In this document: piece by piece, positions 1 to 13,119 of the stretch
How the letters are laid out: each line of letters starts with the position of its first letter
How positions within the stretch are numbered: the stretch's first letter is position 1
DNA from: Corylus avellana
Taxonomy: Eukaryota > Streptophyta > Magnoliopsida > Fagales > Betulaceae
DNA length: 64,000 nucleotides
Direction of reading: 5' to 3'
Assembly: GCF_901000735.1 (NCBI RefSeq)
Contig: NC_081546.1
Span: 28,539,900-28,603,899 of the forward strand
Notes under the pieces: generated by a model
What the model saw: only the letters and a program-made list of their open reading frames with translations
The model's database searches: none
Told to the model about the DNA's origin: nothing
Translations under genes and position numbers: made by a program

Positions 1-2392
1 TTTCATGCGCAGAAGAGTGTGGCTGTGAGTCTATGCCCCACACATGTTTTTAGCCTTTCCAACAAAATTAGTCGTTGCCCACTCTTCTAATCTTGTAAAA
101 TTCCACGATAGATCTTGGCTAACAATAATACCATATCACTAACGCATAATTATGAAACATGATTACTAACATTCACTAAATATTAGTTTATTGGAAAAAC
201 CATACTTACTTTTCTCATCAAACTTTCTATTTGCATTCACATTTCTTACTTTAAAAGACGATCGATCTTCTTATACTATTGAATCTTTTCAGTTTTGTCC
301 TATCTGCTAGCATTCCTTGTTAACTTGAACTTAAAAAATACATCACATGACCCAAATGTGACTTAAATTATCCACTCCTATCAAACATGTCAAAAATACA
401 ACTACACCCTTAATTTTTTTTTTTTTTTTATTAAAAAAAAAAAAAAAAATTCTAGTCATGTAGGTCTCATTTCACAGTTTTTTTTTTAAAAAATTTTATT
501 TAATTTTATTTTTTAAAATCTATAGGAATATATATAATGGATAATTTGAGTCACGTGCGAGTCGCATGATGTAATTTTCATATAAGTTAACAAAAAATGC
601 TTACAATAACGAAGATGGCAAATTATTTAAGGCATGGTAATTTGACAGATTGATTATTACTCTTAAAAGTTAAGAGGGTAATTGCAAAAGGTATGTAAAT
701 TTGTGTGTATGTTTTCTATGCTTTTGTTTAATTGTTGATGGATAAAATAAATGGTTAGGCAAAGATATATGCCGCCCCCACCTTGCGTCCGACAAAAAAC
801 ACCACCTTATTCAAACAATACTTCCCCAAACGCAACTCTATATATTAAGATTGCTGATGGGGACTTTTTAATTTCTTAATTAGCAGGAGTATTAATCAAG
901 TTAAGGTGGATTAAATTATGTAAAATGAGAATTTAATTCTATCTGATCACATAATTTTTTATATAAAGCATGCACGAAGTAGGGTGGTCAAAGTGGTGTT
1001 TACAATCAAGAAAAGATTGATTTAGACCTCCATAACTAGCAAATCACAGGCTTATATATGTAAGTGGTCAATTTAATAATGCAGCCTTAGACCCCACTAA
1101 TCAGATTTATATAGGGTTTTGAGTTGTGATTAGAACAAAAAATTCTTGAGGGAAACAAACAAAAAAAATCTCCAAAATCTAGGAGACATTTGTATTGGAA
1201 TATGAATGCCTGATGAGCACGACAATGTGTTTTCTTGTTTCTTCTTTGATTAATGCTTCTAATCTTAATTATAGTGGGTTGCAAATGGGATCATCTTCCA
1301 CTCACTTTACAAATTTCTGATGTGGTAGTACACCAGCCTCCCAGAAAAATTACTAATGTGACGCTGCTGCGTCAGTTGAAAAAAAATAATATATGTTCAA
1401 CTTCTTTCGTGGCGATGATACCAACCGAACCTCGAAGTAGTTACGACCACCAGATGACACGCTAGCTAGGAGTGGCCACGACAACCAAATCAAGTGGTTT
1501 GACCACCCCTGCGTGGTAGTTGGGAGTGGCCCAATCAAGAAGAGGGTGGTGCAATCTTTTTTTTCCTGACATGATAGAGGGTTGTAAAATAGTTGCAGCT
1601 TGCAAGTAGAGCATTACTTTTTTTTTATTTTTTTTTATTTTTTTATTTTTTTTATTTAAAAGGCAAGAGGGGACAACCCTAGTAGCTACTTTACCTGGTT
1701 GTGACCAATGTAGCACATGTTCGCTTGCGGAATTCAAACTCATACTTTAATGTGTATTTGGCCACTTTGAAGATTTTCTTAAAACCATTGAACTACCACC
1801 TTATACAGTATATTACTCTTGCTTGATTACAAAGGTGGGTGGGCACTAGAATTATGTATTTACTTAATTTATTGCCCAAATGGTAATAAAAAATTCTTCT
1901 CGAAATTCCCTTCTTTAGGTTAAACCAAAAAGAAAAAAAGGAAAAAAGAAAAAAGGAACTCTTCTGTGCATTATTGTCTTCACTTAGTTTTGTATATTTG
2001 ATTTATTATTGCTCAATCACTCTCAAGTTTCATTTTCCAATCATCAAATCATGACCCTCATGTAATGGCACACTAATTGGTACAACACTAGGTGTATATT
2101 CCAAACGCAGAGGCATCAAAATAATCTTTGCTTCATTCATTCAATCACATGAAACAAGACTAGCTGAATGATTTTCTTGGCATACTAGCTTTATTGTTCC
2201 TTTCACATTCTCAGGTCAACCCCAATTTTAAAACTCTTCATTTATTGCCAAGAACCATGCTAAAATGTTAGGAAAAATAGTTGGATACTACAGTTTTTAC
2301 TTTACAAACTGAAGTAACAATTTTTATTTTGGAATTTTCAAATGGAGGGACTGCTATTTCAGAATCGATTTTTATTAGGAAAAACCATTAAT

Positions 2393-2568
2393 NNNNNNNN
2401 NNNNNNNNNNNNNNNNNNNNNNNNNNNNNNNNNNNNNNNNNNNNNNNNNNNNNNNNNNNNNNNNNNNNNNNNNNNNNNNNNNNNNNNNNNNNNNNNNNNN
2501 NNNNNNNNNNNNNNNNNNNNNNNNNNNNNNNNNNNNNNNNNNNNNNNNNNNNNNNNNNNNNNNNNNNN
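2393..2568. other. Assembly gap (176 N)
   Basis: A run of 176 N. Sequence on both sides is AT-rich and repeat-like. The open frame that appears to span it is an artefact of translating N. Confidence 0.99.
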
Positions 2569-2635
2569 TAAAAAAAAATTAATTTTTTTCTTTAAAAAGT
2601 GGTTAGTGGTTAGGGTTATTATGCTAATTGCCGTT

Positions 2636-2653
2636 TAACCGCCTAGGCGGTTA
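2636..2653. repeat. Perfect 18-bp palindrome in a CGGTTA-rich block
   Basis: TAACCGCCTAGGCGGTTA is a perfect palindrome. Around it (about 2600-2690) the motif GGTTAGCGG and its complement CTAACCG recur, giving a wider imperfect inverted repeat. Such CGGTTA-rich ends occur in some non-autonomous plant DNA transposons, but the other end may lie in the N gap, so the class is a guess. Confidence 0.4.
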
Positions 2654-4581
2654 CGGTTAGCGGTTTTAGCCAAAAACTGCTAACCGTAATTGCATTTTCA
2701 CCCCTCGATGAAAGCAAGTGCATAGGAATGCTAGAAGTAGGAGAGAAGCCGAGAAGAGTCTGTCACGTGGATTGCTATATCAATTTGTAAATATAATAAG
2801 TGTCATATGAACTATCACATAACAATTTATATTTTTAGTGTTGATATAATAAGTGTTACGTAGACTACCATTTTAATATGTAAGAAGCTTGATAAAAAAC
2901 CTCACTTGTCATTAGTCAAAATAGAGAGGCAAGCATGGGTGCACTAACTAGGGCATGTCAACCACTCCATTTTGTCTTGTTTTCTAGGTATTGAAATAAT
3001 TAAACTTAGCTAGACAAGCGACTAATCGGATGTTCAAACTCAAGTTTGTTAGAAATTCAATTAGTTTAAACTTGATTCATTAATCAATCCAATTAACTTA
3101 AACTTGACTTGATTCATGAATCAATCCATGCTCAAATTAAAAACAAAAAAAAAAAAAAATGAAAAAAAACTAATGAAAAAAAGGCATCAAATGAACATCA
3201 AACATAAAAGTAATAATTTAATATTTACCAAACTAATTAATATTAAGCGCTCAGTTTCCTCTAGTCTATACCAAGTAAATGGAAAGTCTAATAAGCTAGT
3301 TTCCATTAAACCGAGGCTTGGATGTTTATCCAATTATCCACAAGCCAATATGTTCATAAGCTTGTTTATGATTAAAATAATTTATTTATACTTAAGCAGC
3401 CTACAAAGCAAGCCTTAAAAGAAGGATAAAGTTTTCCTCTAAATTAATTAAGTTTGAAGAAATTCTTCTAACCGTGCCTACTAAATTGACATCTATTTTC
3501 TCACACATTTTTATAGATCATGTGAACTTCACATCCATTTTAAACACACATCAATTTAAAGTCTATTCGTTCCTATGACTTAATATGCTAAAAGTAAAAT
3601 TTTAAACAAAATAGTAGAAAGTGCATTGTTGTGCACAAGCAAATAGTGCGTTTTTAAAAATGCTTAGTTTTAAAAGCAAAACCACGATTTTAAAAGTCAA
3701 ACTGTAATTTCATCAAACGCTTAACTGCATTTCTAACAATCGCATTTTTAAATCCCTGTTTTTTAAATCGTAAGTTTTAAAATTGTAAATCCAAGCTGAC
3801 CCTTAATAAAACATAAAACCACCTTAACATTAACAAGTTTTTTATGAGGCCAAAGTCCAAACGTGCCTACAAAATACAAACCAACTTTAAACGTAATTTG
3901 TTTATTATAAACAAAGGAAAGAAAAGCGACACGCCGTTGACTTAAACTCTAATCCACAATGCACATAATTTTCTATGCATAGAGGAATCGAGAGAACCAG
4001 CCCAAAAGCAAATAGCTTTAGCAAAACAAAACAAAACCCACCACTCTGATCTATAAAGAAATCCTTAATTATTATTTAAGTTAATCCTAATCATATAATA
4101 ATAAAATTTGGCCCGAACATGTGTCTCAATCCCAACCATCCAAACCCATGATAATAACATCTTAACAGCTTATATAAAAAACGCTTCCATTAGAAGTACT
4201 TAATATATAAGAACATGATACGTGATAGAGCCAAATGGCATTGGAAAAATAAAAAAATAAAAAGGAAACAACCAAAGCAAAATAAAATAAAATTAAGAAA
4301 ACCTAAACCAACAACTAAAAAAGAAAAAAGCAAAGGGGGACATCTGGGGATTTTGTTTGTCGTTCGAGGTGGTGGTGGGTGGTTGTGGTGTTGGTGTCGA
4401 AGTTAGAGCTTTAGCCAAAGTCTACGGAAATACGGCGTCGTTAAGCAACTCTATAGCCAAGCCCCGAGGCATTATTTTCGTAGACTTCTTTCGGTTCTTT
4501 CTTTCTTTCTTTTCTTCTGTCTTCTCTAAAAAAAAGTGCTTTTTAAAGCGAACCCAAAAAAAGTCAGTCAACGCCGTGAAA

Positions 4582-7500
4582 TCACGGCTTGGAAACGGAG
4601 GTGGCGTCCTTAACGGAAGCCTCGCCCCCGCCGTTACCCATAGTGGCCGACTGGACGGTCAACACGGACATGCTGGGCGAGGAGGGCCCCTCACCGTTGG
4701 ATTGCACTAGTGGGTTGTTGTTGTTGTTGGTGGTGGCGCCGTTGATCATGGGGTTCCTGGAGTGACACGTGGCAGTGGAAATGGCGGTGGCGAGCGAGAT
4801 GGGCATGAGGCAAAGGCCTTTCCCTTGCAGGTACTGCATGGCGGAGCCCATGTCCTCCTCCATGAGCTTGGCCACTTGGTGCTCGGTGACGGTGAGGCTG
4901 TCGTTAGACGACGCAGTTTGGTTGCCATTTGAGGTGCGAGCCATGGCCCCAGCTTGAATACAGTCACCACCACCCTACAAAGACAAGAAAAAAACGTTGT
5001 GAATGATTGCACGGAGGGACAGAGTTTGGAGAAAAAGAAAGGAAAACTAAATGTGAAAAGTTTTGCGAGGGGAATCTCAGAAAGTGGGCACGCGTGCTGC
5101 TTTTGCTTTGTCGTTTTGTGGTGATTGAGAATGTGAGAGAGAGAGAGAGGGCGAGTCGGCGACAGAGAGAGAGAGAGACAGTCCTTCATCTCTTACTGAT
5201 GTGGGGCTAAATTAATCATAGTTAATGGGTGCTACCCTTAACTATATTTTCAGCATTTTATTCATTCTATTTTTTCCTATTATGGAAAGCAACTCATTTT
5301 TTTTTCTTTTATTTTGATGGTAATTTTTAAAAAATTCTTCTAAACTGGGTTAAACGATCCCATATATGTTCTTAGAACGTGTAGTTTTCACAAAGTAATA
5401 TTTTTCTTCACACTTAGTTTTTCTTTTGTTTTATTTTTAAATAATTGAAATAAAAAGTTACTTAAAACACGCTACATCAACGCACTCTTTGTCCATAAGA
5501 GAAAATTAATGTGCCCAAATTAGAGAAAAACTTTTTGTCCTTTTGGTTATCGGTGACATGATGGGAACTTAACTTAGACAGCATTATTGATCGATTTCTA
5601 TAATAATAACGGGTTTTGAAATACCTCAGGTGACATATCAGCAACAAGGGGAGCAACAGCAGCTGCACCTCCCAATCTGCTCATGCTCAGAACCTGTGGA
5701 AACAAATATATAAAAGATCGAGGGGAGCAATCAGCAATGGAATTCTAGTTTCAGAACCCCCCATACATACAACTTAATATAAACAATTATCAACATCTCA
5801 TAAAACAATGTCAACCCCAAGGGGAATCCTTCCCATTTATTAAACAAACAGCAGTACAGAATAAACAAGAGAAACAGAAGGAGAGAGAGAGAGAGAAGCC
5901 TTTACTTTGACTTGAAGCTGGAGGAATTTTACGTAGTCTATGATCTCATCCAGCATTGAAGCCTTGTCTGTCTGTCATTCCAAAACCCCAGATCATTAAC
6001 TTTAGCCACTCATTTATATTATCATATCAAATATATATTTAACAAACCAAATAACCCCTTCCCAGATCAGACAAGCCCTCAATTAGCCAATATTATATAT
6101 CATACCACAACCAAGTACCAACTAGGGTTTGGGAACAACTAATTAAGTACCAACGCCAAGTTACTCATCAAGATCCTCCCCATTTTAATTGAAACAAAAA
6201 TGATTTGTTTGGTAGTTTATATTGAATCGTAAAAATGTTACCATGAACGCTACCTGTAAACTAAACACGAACTTAATACAAAATTAATGAATTGGGGTTG
6301 ATCCGAACATGATACACGACATTTAATTATACAATAATCTTATTTTTATATCTCATTAAGATGAAAACTCAAAGTCTAACGCCTTAACTTGACCCACTGA
6401 AGTTGTTGCATAAGGGGTAAAAAAAAAATACTATGCATTTATTTCACTATCAAAACCTCTCACACAGTGCTGCTCTATGCCAAACTGAGAGTTACAGGGG
6501 GGAAATAACCAAAATGGCCCTACAAAATCGTAAGAAATATTCCATGGACTTCACTCTCACCGCCGGTTACGGGGCTCATTATCAGCATTTCTTTAATTAA
6601 TCACCACACTAATGACATAATTAAAAGAAATTGAATTAAATTAAGAGAGAATTATTATTTATTTATTTTTGTTTGTACCTTGTTGGCATTGGGAACGAGT
6701 TCCTGCAGGGCTTTCATTCTCTCTGCGATTCTCTCCCTCCGTAACTGCCACATACCAAAACCACCCACAACAATTTCAGAGAGAATAAGAAACGAACAAA
6801 ACCCAACATCAGTTTCCCTTTGGTTGCTTTGAAAACGTAAGAAAACTCACAAAAAAAGACAAAAAAAAAAAAACGAGGAACCAAAATAGAACATAACCCA
6901 GGTCTCAATTATTGGTCTTGTTCATTTTCTGGGAAACCAAACAGGGTGGGTGAGAAAGCAAAAGGAGAATCCAAAAAGTCAGAGGAACCGTACTCTTTCG
7001 GCGATGCTGTGTGGGTCAGTGGCTTGTCCTCGACGAGCCCTCACCCTTTGCCTGGGCTGACCCGGTGCACTCCCGGCCGAGCCACTCGCTGGACCTTGGT
7101 TCATCACAGCGCCACCCGGAGCCCCGTAGTTCTGCCCCTGAACCGGTCCACCCTGTGAAATTAACCAAATTAAGGAAAAGAAGAATAAAAACCCCAAAAA
7201 AAAAATCGAATAAGTCAAATTAGACGTACCTGAGGGTGGTGAAAATGCTGAGGCTGGTTCTGAGTCTGACCCGACCCGTGAATAGATCCAGCGAACCCGT
7301 TATACAGAGCTTGAACCGAACCCTCGCCACCCTGCGAAACAAAGAAAATCACCCTCATAATTCACAATTATTTCCATTAATACCTCTCACAAACGGTTTT
7401 TCTCTGCGAAAGTAACTCACAGGATTGGGAGCTTTGAACGGCGAGGACCCATCAACGACGTCGTCTGAACCCCCAAGAGACAGGGGCATGGGAATCATCC

Positions 7501-8026
7501 CGGAGTCTCCGGCGCCGGCGCCGGCGACGCCACGGGACATCAAGAGCTGGTGCTGGAGCATCATCGCAGCCGCGGCCGCAGCCGTGGCAGAGGGAGACTG
7601 CGAGGACTTGGGGGGCCCGCTAATCTGGTGGTTGCGGAGCTTGGAGGCGAGGGTGGCTGAGTCGTCGAAGTGGAAAGCGACATTGTTGTCGGGGTTAGAC
7701 GGCGGCGTTTCGTCTGAGAGGTCGCGGGGCTTGAGGTCCCAGGAGGGGGTCTTGGTGGGGTTGAGGTCCCAGGAAGGAGGAGGCATGGTGGAGAACATTT
7801 GCTCGAGAAAGTCGTCGTGGGTGGTGGGGTCGTAGTGGTGGTGAATCTGGGAGCTCTGGATCTGTTGCGACGGTTGCTGCTGCTGTTGTAGGTGGTGGTG
7901 GTGGTGATGATTGTGAAGGTCTTGGAGGGAGATTTGAGGTGGGTTCAGGAGGGAGTTCATTCCTTGCATTTCTCTGCTGCACGGTTGCATATCTTCCTCA
8001 CCAAGAATCAAATTATTTGAGAACAA
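4582..8026 (-). CDS. LRL/bHLH66-type bHLH transcription factor, 7 exons
   Basis: A nuclear DNA-binding regulator of the LJRHL1-LIKE (LRL) group, known for root-hair growth. Exons: 8026-7421, 7331-7230, 7152-6994, 6744-6679, 5971-5906, 5693-5625 and 4974-4582. All introns are phase 0, giving 486 aa. Exon 1 encodes a low-complexity N-terminus with His and Gln runs (about residues 40-56). The bHLH begins in exon 3: [14 protein letters not shown], with the E-box contact set His284, Glu288, Arg292. Helix 1 ([11 protein letters not shown]) is in exon 4. The loop and helix 2 ([20 protein letters not shown]) are in exon 5. [16 protein letters not shown] and a conserved C-terminal block ([20 protein letters not shown]) follow. 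Met13 (codon at 7990) is the more usual LRL start (MQPCSREMQ), giving 474 aa; the upstream Met may be leader. The family call is firm; which LRL paralogue is not. Confidence 0.93.
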
Positions 8027-8184
8027 GAAAGAAAGAGAAAGAGAAAGAGGAGAATGAGAGAGAGTTTAGTTGAATGGTAAGTGAAGGAAACAGAGGGATG
8101 GCATTTGAGAGGTGATCAAGCTCTGTGTGTCGCTGTGTTTCTCTTTCTCTTGCTCTGTCTAGCTCTGTTGGATGTTATGTTGGG

Positions 8185-8197
8185 GATATATAAATAG
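8185..8197 (-). promoter_or_regulatory. TATA box of the bHLH gene
   Basis: On the minus strand this reads CTATTTATATATC, about 160 bp upstream of the first ATG. The intervening leader is rich in CT/GA repeats (about 8020-8060 and 8135-8160), usual for plant 5'UTRs. Inferred from sequence and position only. Confidence 0.5.
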
Positions 8198-10068
8198 TTG
8201 AGCTTCTTTGTTTGGTGCTTTCTGATTTGCTAGGTTTTGTTTCTCTCTCTCTCTCTAGGTGTTGGGTGTTGGGGTATTTGGTCATCCTATGGTTGAACGA
8301 ATGAGGATTGCTCTGTTCATAAGCGCGTGGACTTCCAATAAACATGCTTAGGATCTCACTCTGTTTAAAGCTTCTGTGAACTCATGGGTCTAACGTGTTT
8401 GACTAACGACTGAGATCAACAGTATAACACGCATCCACTTCATGCTCCACATTTGTTGTTTCCACCGTCGCATGATAGTTCACATTTTTTGTGGGTTATT
8501 GTTAGAATTGGTGTTTCTTCCTCGTCGATGAATTCCGTTCGATTTTTGGCAGTATCGACCCTCTACAATCGTTTCACTGTAGTTGTTGCAATCACCTTTT
8601 GGAGCTCCTTATCGAGCCCCTTTGTCACTTGTTATTGCCTTGAGCGACCTTTAAAAAGGTTCAGATCGTTAATAATGGTCATTTTGGAATCATCAATGGA
8701 TTTATTAGCTACTATTTGTTACTCTTTAGGTATTGCTTTTTTGGTTTGAGTTTTATTGTTATGGTGCCTACCCTATTATGGTTGTACAATTGTAACCCTT
8801 TTCTTGTTTATTGAATAGACAAAATAAATTTAATGTCTAACACTCCATCCTCTTAAGAACACTCACAATGGATGAACCAAATGTTATTTTTATTTTAAAT
8901 GCTAATCAAATTTGTAAAAAAACTCCGACATTGGATTAGAAGAAAAAAAATGCATTTTTTATTGGATTAGCAAAAAAAAAAATGTTAAATGTAGTACCAC
9001 TTTTTATATGAGCCATTTTATTTTTTTATTATTTATCTCTCCACATCTCTGTTTTCCCCAAATTTTCTCCTACTATTTCTCTTTCACATCTCTCTTTTTG
9101 CAAAATCTTCTCATACTATTTCTTTCTCCACATCCATTTTTTTCAAAAAGTTAAAAAATAGGGTCTTTAAGAAAATAACAATCCTTATAAAAAAAATAAT
9201 AAAATTTAAATGATATAAATAAAATAAATAAATAAAAGAAGAAGAGGATAATGGTGTCTTTTAAAACTCATTAACTAAACTAGATAAAATAAGTTTTGAT
9301 TAATCATTTTACATAAAAATATACATAAACTAATATGAATGTTTTAGCTATATAATATTATTCTTTATATTCATTTTATATCGGGTGATATATAGTGTTT
9401 TAAATTACATCGGCCAACATAAAATATGTGCGATAAACTTGTGCTAATTGCAAGAAGAGGAACAACCTTGTCAATGTTGTCATATATGGATGATTGATGA
9501 ATTTGGTATACTAGACTCCCTTAAAATTTTGATCCACGCCCTCAACTATGCGCGTGGTCTAGCAATTTGTTTTCCTATACTTCAAAGGTTTCGCTTTCAA
9601 CTGGCTGCCAAGAGTCCAAAACACCCTCCAGTGGTCTCCCACGCGGCCACTACTAATAATTGCGGTTTTTTATCATTCGCAGGACTTTGGATATGTCGTA
9701 TACGGCTTTGACGTGTCGTATACCAGCACGTGTCTTAAAATACCATGGGATGGTTACTCAATATTCATTCATGTTTCACACTACCAAAAAAAAAACCCAT
9801 CAAAATGCGATCATAATTTTATTTTTGCTTCTAATGAAACTTATAAAATAAATATTAATTAGTAATTAAAAAATTAAAATAAATAATACTTTAACAATCA
9901 ATTCAAATCCTTAGACAAAATACGAGAGACAAATCAATATTTAACTTTGTCTAATTCACCGAAAGACAAGATCAAGTGTAATTAGTTCGAATAGATAAGC
10001 TCTATATTAATCCAATCGGTTCAAACATGCAATACGAGCGCCTAATTACATATGATGTTATCTATAAG
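8198..10068. other. Intergenic DNA, no gene recognised
   Basis: Promoter-side flank of the bHLH gene, then AT-rich DNA. A 98-codon frame at 8453-8749 and an 87-codon frame at 9448-9711 have no recognisable domain and read like chance frames. A CTCTCT run lies at about 8240-8258. I see no RNA gene. Confidence 0.55.
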
Positions 10069-10069
10069 A

Positions 10070-10229
10070 GTAATGTTGAGACCATCTTTTTATCTTCTTA
10101 AAGTTGATGTGGCTTTCAAAATCACCATTAGATCAAAATTTAAGTATACTTCATCTAAAATTTAACGGTGATTTTAAAAGTCACATCAACTTTAAGAGAA
10201 TAAAAAAAAAAAATGATCTCTAACATTAC
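10070..10229. mobile_element. Palindromic MITE (family member 1)
   Basis: An inverted-repeat element of about 160 bp. The left end reads GTAATGTTGAGACCATC; the right end, reverse-complemented, reads GTAATGTTAGAGATC. The arms pair over most of their length, with AAAGTTGATGTGGCTTTCAA against TTTAAAAGTCACATCAACTT, around a short central spacer. There is no coding capacity. A second copy is at 42001-42167. I could not settle the target duplication. Confidence 0.75.
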
Positions 10230-10230
10230 T

Positions 10231-10720
10231 TTATCCATAATTACCCATCTAATTAGTGAAATTTAATCATGGTAAAAACATCCCACCAAGCACAGAGGAA
10301 AAAGATAAGAAACTGGTTGAAGACCTTCGACCAGCTGTATTTGTGAAGTGTCAATGTGTGAAAGCGAGTGAGCATTTGTTTCTACAATCGAGCGAGTGGG
10401 GCGCGTAGCTTCACCCACTTCGCACCTATTTAGCCGCCACAATTTTAATTCGTTGGTTTTTTTTGTTTTTGTTTTTTCGGGGTCATAAAAATATTTGCTC
10501 CAATTTCGGCGAGTTCGTTGGGTACGATGGAGGGTAATCCCTTTCAGGTGAGACCTCGAGACAGCGACTATGGGGATCGAAATTGGATAGAGAGCCAAAG
10601 CCAAGATAATAGAACTTCAAGTCTTCAATGAATCACTTACATAAAATTATAAAATAAAATAAATTTCATTGAATCACTGGCCTTTGGTTGGCCGTAGAAG
10701 CTTATGATCGAGACACAAGA

Positions 10721-10756
<36 letters not shown>

Positions 10757-13115
10757 GTTTGGTTTGTGTCCACTCCCTCTTCACACGATACACAAATCAA
10801 AGTATCATGTGTCCTCAATTATTAATACAACACTCTAACTTCTAATCGTACAACGACAACAGGCGCAAACCGTATTTAATTTTAAAAATTTACAATGTGA
10901 GGTGTTGATTTATTAGCTCCTTTCAATTGACCCTTATAGTCTAATTTTTTCGTTAATTTAAATAACCAACGTGTAAAATGTCTGTTATACCCTTATAAAT
11001 ACAATTATACACTTCAATCAAAAAAATTAAAAACTAGAATATAAGAAAAAAATCAAAGAAAAAAAAAGGAGTCTACCCACAAAGTTGCCGTGTCATGGGT
11101 TTTTTTTTTTTTCTTCACTTTTTTCTTCTTTTTTCCTTTTAAATTTTTTTTTTTAAAACAAAAAATTATGAGCATAAGTATTTTGATTGTTTTTGCTTTA
11201 TCCGTTAAGATTTTTTTTAGGAAAGGGGTGATTGAAAAGGGGGCGATAAACAAAGTTTTTTAAAGTTGAAAAGGAACATTGAAAAAACTTTCGTAATTTA
11301 AGAAGATAAGTGAACTTTTCCCTAAAACAAAAAGGAATATGGAGAAATAGGCAGTAATTCACGTTAGGGAACTCGTTTTTTGCACGACTTAATTAGGCTA
11401 ACAAGTAACCCTTAAAAAGGATTGATGTTAAAGAATCATAAAGTTTGAAGAAAGTGGCTTTCCAAGTTGATCAAGTGGGGCAAACTATTTGAGCTATGGC
11501 TATGACGATTTAAATTAGGCAGCAGGTTATAAGGTCAAAGTTAAATTCATCAGGATTGGATTGATGATTGGATTCTTCTAGTCAAAATGTTTGCTTTAAC
11601 GTGTCCCTTTGGTTCAATCGGAATTCAAATTGAGGGTGGTAGCGCCGGGTGGGGTGGGGGTGGTGTGGGGGGCTGGGATCGAGGGTGGTAGCTAGCCTAG
11701 CTGTTTAGGTCATTTTGGATGTCATAAATCAAAGCTAAAAGAAGACATGAACGAGGAAAGAAAAAGGGAGTGGTCCTGCAACACTGACAGTAAACTAAAG
11801 TCAGATACTAGAAAAGACGATGAAAGAAAGAATACGATGTGTGTTGATAGGGATGGATTTTATGAAACAAGTACCAGCTAGGCCATAGCTCATCTCCTTG
11901 GTCTTGGAGCGACCTTTGATTAATGTTGTTATTTACTACTTACTTTTCCTTTAATTTCCAACAATATCATAAGAGAAATCGAAAACTATCACACTTTTAC
12001 AGAAAAGCATAAATAAAACACTCAGTGATTTTTTATTTTTTTTTTTCACAAAATGGTTTATATTTTTTTAGTTAAGGAGTAAAAAAATTTCTGTCTGCAA
12101 TTGATAACTTCAAACCTCCTGTGGAAGCCACCCCATCAATGGAAAATGAAAACATTTTCAGTGTTTTTAAGTAAATTTATGTTTTTAAGATAACATTTTT
12201 CATAGTTTGGTTCGCACGGAAAGTGTTTTCCTAAAAACATTTCTCATTAGTGGGACTGGTTCCAATCGGGTTTGGTGCTAACCGCGGGAGAAGAGATATA
12301 GTGTTTGGGATATGTCGTAGTGTGGGCATACTTTAAAGTATAGAAACCATTTCACGAAAAACAATGAAACATTCTACGTCAAAACAAACAAAGATCGTTC
12401 GGTTTGTTATGAAAAAAAAAAAAAAGCATTTGGAGTTACTGTTTTCCTTGTGCATTAATCCGTTGGAACTATTTAAAGGCATTTGTTATATCCTTGTCCC
12501 AACTCAAAAAATTACTTTCCCAATGAAACTACTATTTTTATACAGCCTGGCCATGGTGTGCATCTCAAATTTAAAATTATCCATATGATTTCCCCATCAT
12601 CCTCTCTTATATATGCACATCTTTCTTCATTGCATGCCTATATATATATTCATGAAAGAATTGAACAGAAAAATAAAACAAAATCAAGGTTTGACTTAGT
12701 AGAGATTTATGATGCAACACAAAACTTCAGTCTTCAAGTGAATGAATGATCACCATGAGATCTAAGCAAATATATATATATTAAACGATTTATAATTCTG
12801 TGGGAATTTTGCAGCCGCTCATAGCATGTTCATACATTGTTTGGTAAATCCACGACCAAATCAAGATACGCGTGATGGTAGTAATATTGATAGAAATAAG
12901 AATTGAATAATTTAATTAAATACTAAAATAGAGCAATTTTTGTCATTGACATTGTGATCATATCTCATTTTGGATACGATCTTAGTTGTTCGAAACCAAG
13001 TTCAATGTATATCAAACATGTATAGATTAAAGTATATGGGAAAGAATATCAGGAAATTAATATAAAAATTGTTTTAAAATCTGCTTAAGCCATTTAATTT
13101 CAAGTACAAAGACAT
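10231..13115. other. Intergenic DNA, no gene recognised
   Basis: AT-rich sequence with T runs (about 11100-11153). Short frames at 10263-10604, 12364-12588 and 12483-12749 carry no recognised motif. A short exon-like piece (ATG at 10527, CAG/GTGAGA at about 10545) has no continuation. A G-rich tract lies at about 11635-11675. Confidence 0.55.
10723..10753. repeat. (TA)n microsatellite
   Basis: About 15 uninterrupted TA units between CTTATGATCG-side sequence and GTGGTTTGG. Confidence 0.95.
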
Positions 13116-13119
13116 GCTA

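Larger units (their letters stand above)
1..4581. other. Intergenic DNA, no gene recognised
   Basis: AT-rich sequence with long A and T runs (around 411-450, 1618-1660 and 3143-3180). The open frames present are short, low in complexity and match no family I know. It holds the assembly gap (2393-2568) and a palindromic block just after it. The stretch at about 1330-1745 looks like degenerate repeat DNA but I cannot class it. The right end, about 4440-4581, is probably 3'UTR or downstream flank of the bHLH gene. Confidence 0.6.

Noticed and set aside
2342..2638. 98-codon frame spanning the N gap
   Set aside because: Most of it is translated N.
8453..8749. 98-codon open frame
   Set aside because: No domain, no promoter or splice context, odd composition; treated as a chance frame.
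10500..10605. Exon-like ATGGAGGGTAATCCC...CAG/GTGAGA
   Set aside because: No downstream acceptor joining to recognisable coding sequence.
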